A DNA stretch of 64,000 nucleotides, taken from contig CBDCVQ010000014.1 of NCBI GenBank assembly GCA_965223165.1, positions 434,001-498,000 of the forward strand, given 5' to 3'. Within the stretch, counting starts at the first letter, position 1. The number at the start of each line of letters is the position of its first letter. The translations under genes and the position numbers were made by a program. This DNA comes from JABDMH01 sp965223165. Its GTDB lineage: Bacteria > Bacteroidota > Bacteroidia > Chitinophagales > Saprospiraceae. Positions 25,313 to 33,820 of the stretch are shown one piece after another. The notes beneath the pieces are model-generated. The model did no database searches. It was not told where the DNA came from and worked only from the letters and a program-made list of their open reading frames with translations.

Positions 25313-25903
25313 CTAGCGATTGTCCGAGGCCTGCAATACGATCGTTACCTCCAGCTTGATGGCATCGGAAATGATCTCGTCACCGACCAGGTCGAAAAAG
25401 CTTCGAGACCCGTATCTGATATTCCACTTTGCCCGATCAATAATAAAAACTGTGTGATAGGTCAGGGGAGAAGCCTGAACAGTGACATCCAAATGCACCG
25501 GATGGGTGATGCCTTTGATCTCAAGGGTGCCTTCGGCGGAGAGGCTCGAATCTATCTTGTGTGTGACGTTGGTCAGCGTAAAGCTGGCATTGGGAAATTC
25601 CTCGACAGCGAAAAAGTCGTCACTCTTCAGGTGATCCACCAGCTCCCGACTAAACTTGCCGTCGGTGTTGACAATGGTGTTCATATCGACGACAAATCGA
25701 CCTCCCGTCAATTGCTCCTCTTTAAATAATAGCTGACCACTCGCAAAGGATACCGTGCCCTCATGTGATCCGAAATTAAAGAGATTAGAGCCTTGCCACT
25801 TGACGTGACTCTTGTCCAGATCTATGGCCTTCACTACCTGAGCCGCTGCCGGCGACAGGTAACATAGGAAGGCCAGGAGACATGCGATGCGTACTTCTTT
25901 CAT
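25313..25903 (-). CDS. YceI-family periplasmic protein
   Basis: Lipocalin-like YceI protein. The start is taken at ATG 25903, giving a signal peptide MKEVRIACLLAFLCYLSPAAA; an ATG 12 codons upstream exists but adds a hydrophilic stretch. YceI signature pieces are AIDLDKSHVKW near the N-terminus, GRFVVDMNTI, HLKSDDFFAVEEFPNASFT and IKGITHPVHLDV. These proteins bind isoprenoid chains and often respond to acid or envelope stress. It is divergent from a membrane-bound regulator with a 197-base shared region, so it is a likely target of it. The intergenic region contains a doubled GTCAAAC/TTTGTCAAC word. Confidence 0.88.
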   Translation of the reverse strand: MKEVRIACLLAFLCYLSPAAAQVVKAIDLDKSHVKWQGSNLFNFGSHEGTVSFASGQLLFKEEQLTGGRFVVDMNTIVNTDGKFSRELVDHLKSDDFFAVEEFPNASFTLTNVTHKIDSSLSAEGTLEIKGITHPVHLDVTVQASPLTYHTVFIIDRAKWNIRYGSRSFFDLVGDEIISDAIKLEVTIVLQASDNR

Positions 25904-26048
25904 TAGATAAGTTTTTGATGTCCGCCAAAGTATGGGCACGACGAGCCGGCAGATGTTAAATCAGTGTCAAACTTTGTCAACGGTCTGCAAACTTTCCTGG
26001 CACCGTTTACCTTGGGCAGGGTCCAGCTTGGGGAGCCGACACATTGGG

Positions 26049-26079
26049 TTGCTATTATATATGTAGAATGTTAGTTTAG
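26049..26079 (+). promoter_or_regulatory. Promoter of the membrane-bound regulator gene
   Basis: TTG (26049-26051), 20 bases, then TAGTTTAG (26072-26079), one mismatch from TAnnTTTG. It lies 21 bases upstream of the ATG. Spacing matches the promoter found at 3272-3302. Confidence 0.45.
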
Positions 26080-26100
26080 AAAGGGAAGAGAAAAATCGCT

Positions 26101-26958
26101 ATGCGGAAACGTAAGATATTGATGGGCACGCTCCTAGGCGTATTTACCCTCTTACCGGCTTATCTTTTCTATGCGGCCGACGATCAGCTACCCGAAGAGG
26201 AGGTCATCCAGGTACTCTTGCGCGATGTCGGCCACCAATTGCTCCTGAGAAATCATGACTCCACCTCCCTGGTCTTGCCGGTGAAACAAACGTCGGACGA
26301 GTGGTTTGAGCTTTCCTTTGACACCACGCTCTCCATAGCACCCGAAGATCTGGCAGAGGTGATGCACACGACCTTTGGAAAAATGGAGATCCCTGAGAAT
26401 TACCTAGCTCAAGTCAAAGCATGTGCCACGACGGAGGTGGTCTACAGCTATCAGATGTGGACAAACACAAGCAGATCCACCCTCCCCTGCCTGGGCAGAG
26501 ACTTACCGAGGGACTGCTATACTCTGCGTGTAAAGCTGCCGCAGCCGTCCAAAGCGCTGTCCAACCTGGTACCCTATCATGCCGGAGCCATCGGCCTGGC
26601 GATTCTCCTTTTCTTGTTTGGTAGGGGCAGGACGACACGTCTAGTCAATGCGCCCTCAAATACGCTGCAGATTGGTGCCTATCAGCTCGATCCCAGCGAA
26701 AGAAAACTCTTGCACGGTGACCTGGTCACGCCTCTCACCGAGAAGGAAGTCGAGATTCTCACCCTTCTACACCGCCGGGTGAACCACACCATTTCCCGAG
26801 AGGATCTCCAGAAAGAGGTGTGGGAGGATAAGGGAGTAATTGTCGGCAGAAGTCTCGACACCTATGTTTCAAAACTGCGCAAGAAGCTGAGCAGGGACGA
26901 TCGCATTCGCATACTCAATATCCGCGGCATCGGCTACAAGATGGTGCTACGGGAGTAG
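26101..26958 (+). CDS. Membrane-bound winged-helix regulator
   Basis: A 285-residue one-component regulator. An N-terminal membrane segment (ILMGTLLGVFTLLPAYLFYA) is followed by a periplasmic part, about 27-157, with three cysteines (VKACAT, LPCLGRDLPRDC), then a second membrane segment AGAIGLAILLFLFG (about 165-178). The C-terminal PhoB/OmpR winged helix begins with IGAYQLDPSERKLLHG and contains LTEKEVEILTLLHRR, the recognition part SLDTYVSKLRKKL and the wing NIRGIGYKMV. No receiver or kinase domain. It would sense an envelope signal, perhaps by cysteine oxidation, and act directly on DNA. Divergent from yceI. Confidence 0.85.
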   Translation: MRKRKILMGTLLGVFTLLPAYLFYAADDQLPEEEVIQVLLRDVGHQLLLRNHDSTSLVLPVKQTSDEWFELSFDTTLSIAPEDLAEVMHTTFGKMEIPENYLAQVKACATTEVVYSYQMWTNTSRSTLPCLGRDLPRDCYTLRVKLPQPSKALSNLVPYHAGAIGLAILLFLFGRGRTTRLVNAPSNTLQIGAYQLDPSERKLLHGDLVTPLTEKEVEILTLLHRRVNHTISREDLQKEVWEDKGVIVGRSLDTYVSKLRKKLSRDDRIRILNIRGIGYKMVLRE

Positions 26959-26966
26959 GTGTCTCT

Positions 26967-28210
26967 GGGTGAAAAAACCCCCGGCCCCTGCGTCCTCCTT
27001 CGTCGGAACGCCGGGGTGGACTAGTGGGTAATTACTTGGAGCCTCCCCCGTGAAGCCATTCTGCCATCTTGCGAATCCCCTGCCAATAAGCTATGGATAC
27101 AGTTGGCAGTTCGACGATCCCTGCCCTCCCTGATGGCCGACCCGCGGCTCGACGATCTCAACCCTGCGTCGTGTGGAAACGCCAGGGATGGACCCGTGCA
27201 AACTTCTGCGGTCTCCGCCTCCGCGTGAAACCCAAGCCTGCTCATCCTGCTCATCCTGCAAATCCTGATTCAGACAATTTCTGGGGTGAAAAAACCCCCG
27301 GCCCCTGCGTCCTCCTTCGTCGGAACGCCGGGGTGGGCCAGTGGGTAAATAAAGCTTCCGCGGTCTCCGCCTCCGCGTGAAACCCAATCCTGCTCATCCT
27401 GCAAATCCTGCAAATCCTGATTCAGACAATTTCTGGGTGAAAAAACCCCCGGCCCCTGCGTCCTCCTTCGTCGGAACGCCGGGGTGTACTAGGGTGCAAA
27501 TACTTGGAGCGTCCGCGTGAAGCCCAATTCTGCCAGCTAGCGAATCCCCTGCCAATAAGCTATGGATCCAGTTGGCAGTTCGACGATCCCTGCCCTCCCT
27601 GATGGCCGACCCGCGGCTCGACGATCTCAACCCTGCGTCGTGTGGAAACGCCAGGGATGGACCCGTGCAAACTTCTGCGGTCTCCGCCTCCGCGTGAAAC
27701 CCAAGCCTGCTCATCCTGCTCATCCTGCAAATCCTGATTCAGACAATTTCTCGGGTGAAAAAACCCCCGGCCCCTGCGTCCTCCTTCGTCGGAACGCCGG
27801 GGTGTACTAGGATGCAAATACTCGGAGCCTCCGCGTGAAGCCATTCTGCCAGCTAGCGAATCCCTGCCAATAAGCTATGGATACAGTTGGCAGCTCGACG
27901 ATCCCTGCCCTCCCAAATGGCCGACCCGCGGCTCGACGATCTCAACCCTGCGTCGTGTGGAAACGCCAGGGATGGACCTGTGCAAACTCCCGCGGCTCCC
28001 GCGCCTCCGCGTGAAACCTAGTCCTGCTCATCCTGCAAATCCTGCAGATCCTGATTCAGACAATTTCTCGGGTGAAAAAACCCCCGGCCCCTGCGTCCTC
28101 CTTCGTCGGAACGCCGGGGTGTACTAGGTGCTGATTATTCTCCACGGTCTCCGCGCCTCCGCGTGAACTCAATCCTGCTCATCCTGCAAATCCTGCAAAT
28201 CCTGATTCAG
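26967..28210. repeat. Composite intergenic repeat array with five hairpin units
   Basis: Five copies of GGGTGAAAAAACCCCCGGCC, each running on to GGAACGCCGGGGTG, start at about 26967, 27284, 27435, 27752 and 28069. The arms CCCCGGC/GCCGGGG make a hairpin. Between them are copies of ATCCTGATTCAGACAA with runs of CATCCTGCAAATCCTG, plus a longer block with CGCGTGAAACC. The stretch 27579-28000 repeats about every 317 bases. Several small frames across it are repeat artefacts. Both word families are known from Bacteroidota intergenic DNA. It separates the regulator from the sugar-oxidoreductase pair. Confidence 0.88.
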
Positions 28211-28276
28211 ACAAAAGCATCCAAGAAATCTTGTACTTTCAAGACAATCATTTCTTCAAGTGATCATCTCGCCAGC

Positions 28277-28852
28277 GTGAAACGACGAGACGCAATACAA
28301 ACCTCCGGCTGGATTTTGAAATCCGCCCTCTTTGGACCCGGTCTGATCGCCGCCCTGCAGGGCTGTGTCGCTCGCGTAGATGAAGACCAGGGTCTACTTG
28401 TGCTCCATCAGGATCAAATGGATTTCGTCATTGCCTTGGCGGACACCATCCTGCCTAGCACGGAGACCGCATCCGCCTCCGAAGCTGGCGTGCCTGCATT
28501 GATGGACCTAGTGCTGCAGGACGTCTATGCTGCCGATGTGAAGGACAACTTTCTCGAGGATCTAATTCGTTTTGATCAAGATTGTGAAGCAGCCACAGGG
28601 CAGAGATTAACAGCGCTGGAGGCCGCGGATCGGATAGCGTATGTAGAAGAGATTGATCGCACCGTCATGGAACAATCGTACGACGACAGCGTCCCATTCT
28701 ATTACACCTTCAAGACCCTATGCATCAACCTCTACTTTCTCACCGAGCAAGGCATCCAGCAAAACCTATCTTATGTACCCATCCCAGGGGGATTTCAAGG
28801 GGACGTCACCATGGATCCCAACGCAACGATTGAAGTAGGCAATCAGATGTAA
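28277..28852 (+). CDS. Gluconate 2-dehydrogenase subunit 3-type protein
   Basis: Small subunit (about 192 residues) of membrane-bound gluconate/glucoside dehydrogenase-type complexes. The frame is open from 28163, but that part is translation of the repeat array. GTG 28277 gives KRRDAIQTSGWILKSALFGP, a twin-arginine leader, and a possible lipidation Cys in LQGC. The body matches the family: FVIALADTILPSTETASASE, AGVPALMDLVL, and YYTFKTLCINLYFLTEQG. It is co-exported with, or carries, the flavoprotein partner. It overlaps the GMC gene by one base (TAATG). Confidence 0.88.
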   Translation: MKRRDAIQTSGWILKSALFGPGLIAALQGCVARVDEDQGLLVLHQDQMDFVIALADTILPSTETASASEAGVPALMDLVLQDVYAADVKDNFLEDLIRFDQDCEAATGQRLTALEAADRIAYVEEIDRTVMEQSYDDSVPFYYTFKTLCINLYFLTEQGIQQNLSYVPIPGGFQGDVTMDPNATIEVGNQM

Positions 28853-30543
28853 TGCAAGGAGCTAGTGATCATAGATATGATGCCATCGTCGTCGGTTCTG
28901 GCATGACGGGTGGCTGGGCAGCCAAGGAATTGACGGAAAAAGGCCTGCGCACGTTGGTCCTCGAGCGGGGCCGGGAGGTGAAGCACGTCGAAGATTATCC
29001 CACGGCACAACTGGCCCCCTGGCAATTTGAACACCGTGGATTGATCACCAAGGACGAACGTGAGAACTACCCGATCCAAAGTAAGAAATACAATTTCGAC
29101 TCAAGCAGTAAACACTTTTTCGTCAACGACAAAAAACACCCCTACGTCCAGGAAAAACCCTTCTGGTGGTTTAGAGGCTATCAGACGGGTGGACGATCCC
29201 TGCTCTGGGGAAGGGGTGCCTATCGCTTCAGCGACCTTGAATTTGAAGCTAATGCCAAAGATGGGTTGGGCATCGACTGGCCCATTCGCTATCGTGACAT
29301 TTCTCCCTGGTATGATTACATCGAAAAATTTATCGGGGTGGCCGGAAGCATGGAGAATATCTGGCAATTTCCTGACGGACAATTTTTGCCGCCCTTCGAC
29401 CTGAACCATGCGGAAAAAGTAGTCAAAGAAAGAATTGAAGCGCACTACCCCGATCGGAAACTCATCCCCAACCGCGTAGCCCATCTGACGAAAATTGAGC
29501 CCGGACAATTTAAGGGACGATATGCCTGCCAGGGACGCAATCTCTGTCACCGTGGCTGTCCCTATGGTGCCTATTTTTCCAGTCAGAGCTCGACCTTGCC
29601 TGCCGCCTTCGCGACGGGCAATCTCGCGATGCGATCGCATGCCCTAGTGCACTCGGTAATCTACGACGAAGACCAAGACCGAGCGGTGGGGGTGCGAGTG
29701 ATCGACACCCAAACCAAGGAAACCACCGAGTACTTTGCCCAGGTGATCTTCTTATGCGCCTCGACCCTGGCCTCTACCGCCCTACTGCTCAATTCCAAGA
29801 CGCCCAGATTTTCGGCAGGATTGGCTAATTCCAGCGGGGTACTGGGCCATTACCTGATGGATCACCACGGGGGCATCTCTGGATACGGCATCCTCGAAGG
29901 CTATGAAGACCGCATCTACAAAGGCACCCGGCCTGCGATGGTCGCCATTCCCCGCTTTCGCAATGTGCATCAGCAAGAAACGGACTTCCTCCGGGGTTAC
30001 GGCGTCTGGGGCGGTGCTTACCGCACCAAAGTCAACCCCAATCAGATCGGCCTCGGTGCAGACCTCAAAGAAAAACTGACCCAGTATGGTCCCTGGGTAA
30101 TGTCCCTGGGCTGCCAAGCCGAAACCCTGCCTTACCACGAGAATAAAGTCACCATCGATGAAAATCAGCTCGACGAGTGGGGCCTGCCCATGCTCAAAAT
30201 ATCTGCCGCCTACGGCGAAAACGAGCGGCTCATGCGCATCGACATCGAGGATCAAATTGGCGAGATGCTGGAAGTCGCCGGACTCAAAGACATCAAAATG
30301 ACCGCGTCCGAGCCGGTATTTGGTAATACGATTCACGAAATGGGTACCGCCCGCATGGGGAGAGATCCCAAAACCTCCGTACTCAATGCCTTCAACCAAT
30401 GCCACGATGTGCCCAACCTCTTCGTGACCGATGGCTCTTGCATGGTCTCGGCCGGCAACGTGAGCACCTCGCTAACCTACATGGCCCTCACCGCACGCGC
30501 TTGCGATTATGCGGTCCAGGAACTGAAGAAGGGGAACTTGTAG
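28852..30543 (+). CDS. GMC oxidoreductase, catalytic subunit
   Basis: FAD enzyme of 563 residues and partner of the preceding subunit. YDAIVVGSGMTGGWAAKELT near residues 9-28 is the ADP-binding fold, GGRSLLWGRGAYRF lies near residue 113, CQGRNLCHRGCPYGAYFSS is the Cys cluster typical of gluconate/glucoside dehydrogenase large subunits, and HEMGTARMGRDP plus FVTDGSCMVSAGNVSTSLTY give the active-site His/Asn region. No leader of its own, consistent with hitch-hiking on the Tat leader of subunit 3. Such pairs oxidise C2 or C3 of sugars; the C3 version yields 3-keto glycosides, the substrates of DUF1080 hydrolases, one of which is encoded at 37.8 kb. Confidence 0.92.
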   Translation: MQGASDHRYDAIVVGSGMTGGWAAKELTEKGLRTLVLERGREVKHVEDYPTAQLAPWQFEHRGLITKDERENYPIQSKKYNFDSSSKHFFVNDKKHPYVQEKPFWWFRGYQTGGRSLLWGRGAYRFSDLEFEANAKDGLGIDWPIRYRDISPWYDYIEKFIGVAGSMENIWQFPDGQFLPPFDLNHAEKVVKERIEAHYPDRKLIPNRVAHLTKIEPGQFKGRYACQGRNLCHRGCPYGAYFSSQSSTLPAAFATGNLAMRSHALVHSVIYDEDQDRAVGVRVIDTQTKETTEYFAQVIFLCASTLASTALLLNSKTPRFSAGLANSSGVLGHYLMDHHGGISGYGILEGYEDRIYKGTRPAMVAIPRFRNVHQQETDFLRGYGVWGGAYRTKVNPNQIGLGADLKEKLTQYGPWVMSLGCQAETLPYHENKVTIDENQLDEWGLPMLKISAAYGENERLMRIDIEDQIGEMLEVAGLKDIKMTASEPVFGNTIHEMGTARMGRDPKTSVLNAFNQCHDVPNLFVTDGSCMVSAGNVSTSLTYMALTARACDYAVQELKKGNL

Positions 30544-30549
30544 CAGTTC

Positions 30550-30662
30550 GGAGTTCAGAGTTAGAGTTCAGAGTTCGGAGTTCAGAGTTTAGAGTTCAGG
30601 GTTCAGAGTTCAGAGTTTAGGGTTTAGGGTTTAGGGTTTAGGGTTTAGGGTTTAGGGTTTAG
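30550..30662. repeat. GTTCAGA array grading into TTTAGGG repeats
   Basis: Units of AGTTCAGAGTT/CGGAGTTCAGAG change stepwise, through GTTCAGGG and GTTTAGAG, to six TTTAGGG units from about 30617 to 30660. The change by single substitutions shows origin by slippage. No coding potential. Confidence 0.88.
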
Positions 30663-30762
30663 GAAAGTCCAAATGCTTCGCCAGGTGTGACAAAAAAGCT
30701 ATAGATCATAACAAAAATCTCCTCTAAACTGCCGCCGACAGGCAGCAATTAAACCTTAAACC

Positions 30763-31689
30763 TTACACCCAGCGCTCAGCGATGATCTGATGCGTGATTG
30801 CAGCTCCTACTGCGCTGCCGTCGGCCACAGCTTGCGCCACGCCGCTCCAACCCGTGCGGGCATCTCCGATGATGAAGAGTCCCTTGATGTCTGTCTCCTT
30901 TTGGTCATCGACCTTGTACATCTCCATCCCAAAGTGGCCCGCTTCCGTTGGGACTCGCAATTTCTGGGCAAAATCAGTGCTTTCTGTTGATTTTGTATCG
31001 GGCAGGAAACCACCTTCGCGCTCGATGGTTTGGCCATCTTCCAATACAACAGCGCCAAGTAATCCGTCGCTGGAAACGAGCTCCCGTATGCTGCTTTCAT
31101 GGATAGGGATACCATGTGCCTGCAGCTGGGACGCCAGTGCCTGGTCTTCAACGCTCTCACCGTTGGTAAAGACCATGACGTCGTCGGACCAATGGGCAAT
31201 CGTCTTGGCAAACATGGGTGCCATCGCCCCGTCCCCTATCACCGCCAGTTTCTTGTCGGCCATTTCGAAGCCGTCGCAAAAGGGACAAGGGTACACGGAC
31301 TTACCGTACACCTCGGCGAGCCCCTTGATGCCAATGGCTTCAATATCGTCTTGGTGACCGGTGGCTATGATGACCCGCGCTGCCTGATGGGTGCCAGATG
31401 AAGTTGTGACGGTAAAAGTACCTTCGTTTTGCCGCAGATCCGTTGCCTCTTCCGGCGCATATGTGACGCTGGCGTATTTAGACAACTGCTTAAGCGCCGT
31501 ATCAAATATTTCCTTGGGATGCTTACCATCCTGGGTCAAAAAGCCGTGTGAGTGGGTCGTGACCAGATTTCTAGGCCGTTCGGTATTTAGTAGAAGGGTA
31601 GAAATTCTGCTTCGGCCCAAGACCAGCGCGGCACTCATGCCGGCAGGTCCGCCTCCGAGGATGATGACTTGGTAGGTTTTACTACTCAT
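30763..31689 (-). CDS. Thioredoxin reductase-like FAD/NAD(P) oxidoreductase
   Basis: A 308-residue soluble flavoenzyme of the thioredoxin reductase fold. FAD motif VIILGGGPAGMSAALVLGRS at about 8-27, ATGHQDD as the usual second FAD contact, redox pair CPFC in YPCPFCDGFEM (about 134-137; most thioredoxin reductases have CATC), NAD(P) motif VIGDGAMAP near 150, and FIIGDARTGWSGVAQAVADG near the end. The CPFCDG form is common in unclassified members that may reduce small molecules rather than thioredoxin. It stands alone, convergent with the GMC gene across the TTTAGGG repeats. Confidence 0.88.
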   Translation of the reverse strand: MSSKTYQVIILGGGPAGMSAALVLGRSRISTLLLNTERPRNLVTTHSHGFLTQDGKHPKEIFDTALKQLSKYASVTYAPEEATDLRQNEGTFTVTTSSGTHQAARVIIATGHQDDIEAIGIKGLAEVYGKSVYPCPFCDGFEMADKKLAVIGDGAMAPMFAKTIAHWSDDVMVFTNGESVEDQALASQLQAHGIPIHESSIRELVSSDGLLGAVVLEDGQTIEREGGFLPDTKSTESTDFAQKLRVPTEAGHFGMEMYKVDDQKETDIKGLFIIGDARTGWSGVAQAVADGSAVGAAITHQIIAERWV

Positions 31690-31814
31690 TGAATTCTATT
31701 TGGGTTAGTATAAACACCAGTTCGTGAAAGAGGTTGATGATACCGCTTGGTCAATGCCAACAGTCTATAATTTACGATACAGCTTTGTGCGACCTCCCCT
31801 ATTGCCGTTCGAAA

Positions 31815-33704
31815 TCAATGGCTCAGCTGCATGGGCGAAAAAGGCGCATGGCCCATCATTTCATCTACGAAACCCACTTTCAACCGTTCAGACTGGCGGT
31901 TGTCAAAGTATTCGATCCGAATCCGATGTTTGCCTTTCTCGAGTAGAAGACTACCGTAGCGCGACACTGCGCTGTGCAGACCATCGTGATCGATGACCAA
32001 TTCGTCATCGATATACAGCCTCGAACCGTCGTCCGAGCGAAGGAAAAATCGATAACCAGCGGTAGCTGCGATGTCGAGATAACCCTCAAAAACAAATGCG
32101 AAGTGATCCCGTGCGTGCTCAAGGGACCGAAGATTCAGCGTCTTTGTCACATCCGCGCGCAGGGGCTCCAGCGAGGTAAAATCCGGCAACTGAGTAAAGG
32201 TGCCCTCGTAATATCGATAGGCCAGTCCCGGGGTGGATGAGGCGGGATGACTCGCCGGCAACGGTTCCATTTTTCGAAATACGCGTTCGCTCAATCGACT
32301 GGCCTTTCCGCTGGTGCTGTAGGCTCGTGCCTTCAAGGTCGTTGATCGATCGATGGTCAGGGGGCCTTCGTAACGCGTCGATTGCGTCGTTGGCTCCGAT
32401 CCGTCGAGTGTGTAGTGTATGCGTGGGTCGGATCCCAGGCCAGTGATCTCGGCCGTGGTTTGCTCCTGAAATACATCGCTCTCCACTCGAATGCGAGGAG
32501 CCGGCGGCCTAACCATCTCTGCAGTCAGCCGATCATCCTCATCCTTAGACATTTGAAAGGAGTCAAACATTCGGCCTTCGTGGTCAATGGCCTTAAATAC
32601 CAGGGTGCGATCAAACACGGCAAACGTACAGTAGTGGTGACCCGTCTGGAGCTCCTGCGTAAACCAAGAACGGACTGGATCAAAATCTTCGAGACCGCCT
32701 CCGGCACCACCGGAATTAATGTACACGACCCCATCTTGGAGATTGACCCGGTTTTCGAAAATAGGCCAGGTGCGCTCATACATGTGCACATGTCCGAAAA
32801 GGCAAAAATCTACGTCGTATGCATCGTACAGCGGCGTCAGATTTCGGGCATGGGTGCCATAGCTGGATGCACCGATATAGGTGTCTCCATGATCGTTCTC
32901 TTCGCTGGAATAAGGGGGATGGTGATGCACGACGAATTTCCAGACCGCATCCGACTTGGCCAATTCCCACTCCAGCCATTCATATTGCTCCGAGCCTTCC
33001 ACCACATCCCGGTTGGTGTCGATCATAAAGAACTGTGCGTTGCCGTACCTAAAGGTGTAGTAGTATTCTGGTGCAGGGTTCACCATATAGTCATAGTAGT
33101 ATTGGGCGTCCCGTTCGTGATTGCCCAGGACGGTATACATCGGAAACCGGCTCATGGCGATCTGCCCACCGGGAAAAAAGTGTCCTGTCCAATCTGTCTT
33201 GCGCGGTCCCTCGTCGACGATGTCTCCGGCATGAATAATAAAATGGGGCCGGTCTTCCCATACCTTCTGGGCGATTTTTGGCCAGGCCTCGGGCATGCGA
33301 CGATTTCGTTGGGAGTCTCCGATCAAGGCAAAAAAATAGGCTCCATCGTCTTTGACGGCCGTCTTGAAGGTCGAGACGGGTCCAATGATTTCCCTGCCAT
33401 TTTCAGAAATACTCTTGGCACGATAGATATATTTTGTGTCTACCTTGAGTCCATCCAACTGCACCTCATGCAGCAGTCGAGTGCCATCGACTTCTTTGCG
33501 AAGCGACAAATTGGGTGCTTGGGCATCCAGCTGCGCTTCGCCATATTCCACGATCGTGGTCGCGGGTGCTGTCGTCTCCCACAGCACGTGAATGCTCTCT
33601 TGGGTAGCAAATTGGAGGTAGGGCTTGACCAGAAATGAATCGACCTGTGCGTCGAGTTGAAGGGACAAGAACAAAAGATATGAGAGGGGAAGTAAGATTC
33701 GCAT
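31815..33704 (-). CDS. Secreted metallophosphoesterase with PA14 domain
   Basis: A 629-residue protein with signal peptide to about residue 19 (LFLSLQLDAQ). Domains in order: purple-acid-phosphatase-type fibronectin-like domain (about 25-110); calcineurin-like phosphoesterase (about 125-345) with GDSQ, HAGDIVDEG, LGNHE, HHPPYSS and GHVHMYER as metal ligands; a chitobiase/hexosaminidase C-terminal-like module (IHYTLDGSEPT, about 405-465); and a PA14 domain (about 490-622) with LRSDDGSRLYIDD and GKHRIRIEYFDN. It probably hydrolyses phosphomonoesters or diesters at the surface, with PA14 binding carbohydrate. No T9SS domain; a long antisense frame is an artefact. Confidence 0.92.
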   Translation of the reverse strand: MRILLPLSYLLFLSLQLDAQVDSFLVKPYLQFATQESIHVLWETTAPATTIVEYGEAQLDAQAPNLSLRKEVDGTRLLHEVQLDGLKVDTKYIYRAKSISENGREIIGPVSTFKTAVKDDGAYFFALIGDSQRNRRMPEAWPKIAQKVWEDRPHFIIHAGDIVDEGPRKTDWTGHFFPGGQIAMSRFPMYTVLGNHERDAQYYYDYMVNPAPEYYYTFRYGNAQFFMIDTNRDVVEGSEQYEWLEWELAKSDAVWKFVVHHHPPYSSEENDHGDTYIGASSYGTHARNLTPLYDAYDVDFCLFGHVHMYERTWPIFENRVNLQDGVVYINSGGAGGGLEDFDPVRSWFTQELQTGHHYCTFAVFDRTLVFKAIDHEGRMFDSFQMSKDEDDRLTAEMVRPPAPRIRVESDVFQEQTTAEITGLGSDPRIHYTLDGSEPTTQSTRYEGPLTIDRSTTLKARAYSTSGKASRLSERVFRKMEPLPASHPASSTPGLAYRYYEGTFTQLPDFTSLEPLRADVTKTLNLRSLEHARDHFAFVFEGYLDIAATAGYRFFLRSDDGSRLYIDDELVIDHDGLHSAVSRYGSLLLEKGKHRIRIEYFDNRQSERLKVGFVDEMMGHAPFSPMQLSH

Positions 33705-33820
33705 CCGCTTTTAGACCAAAAATAGACCTTTCTAACGCTTCGACAACTTGGAGTTCAGGTAGCTGCCACCTAGCTAGGCAGTCTCGCTGGATACAGACTG
33801 CAACTCACCTTGGGTTGAAA

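Noticed and set aside
30617..30660. Telomere-like TTTAGGG repeats
   Set aside because: They emerge by single changes from the neighbouring GTTCAGA units and sit inside the chromosome between two bacterial genes.
32382..33638. A 418-codon frame antisense to the phosphoesterase
   Set aside because: The minus strand has all catalytic motifs and PA14; the antisense frame has no recognisable family or start context.
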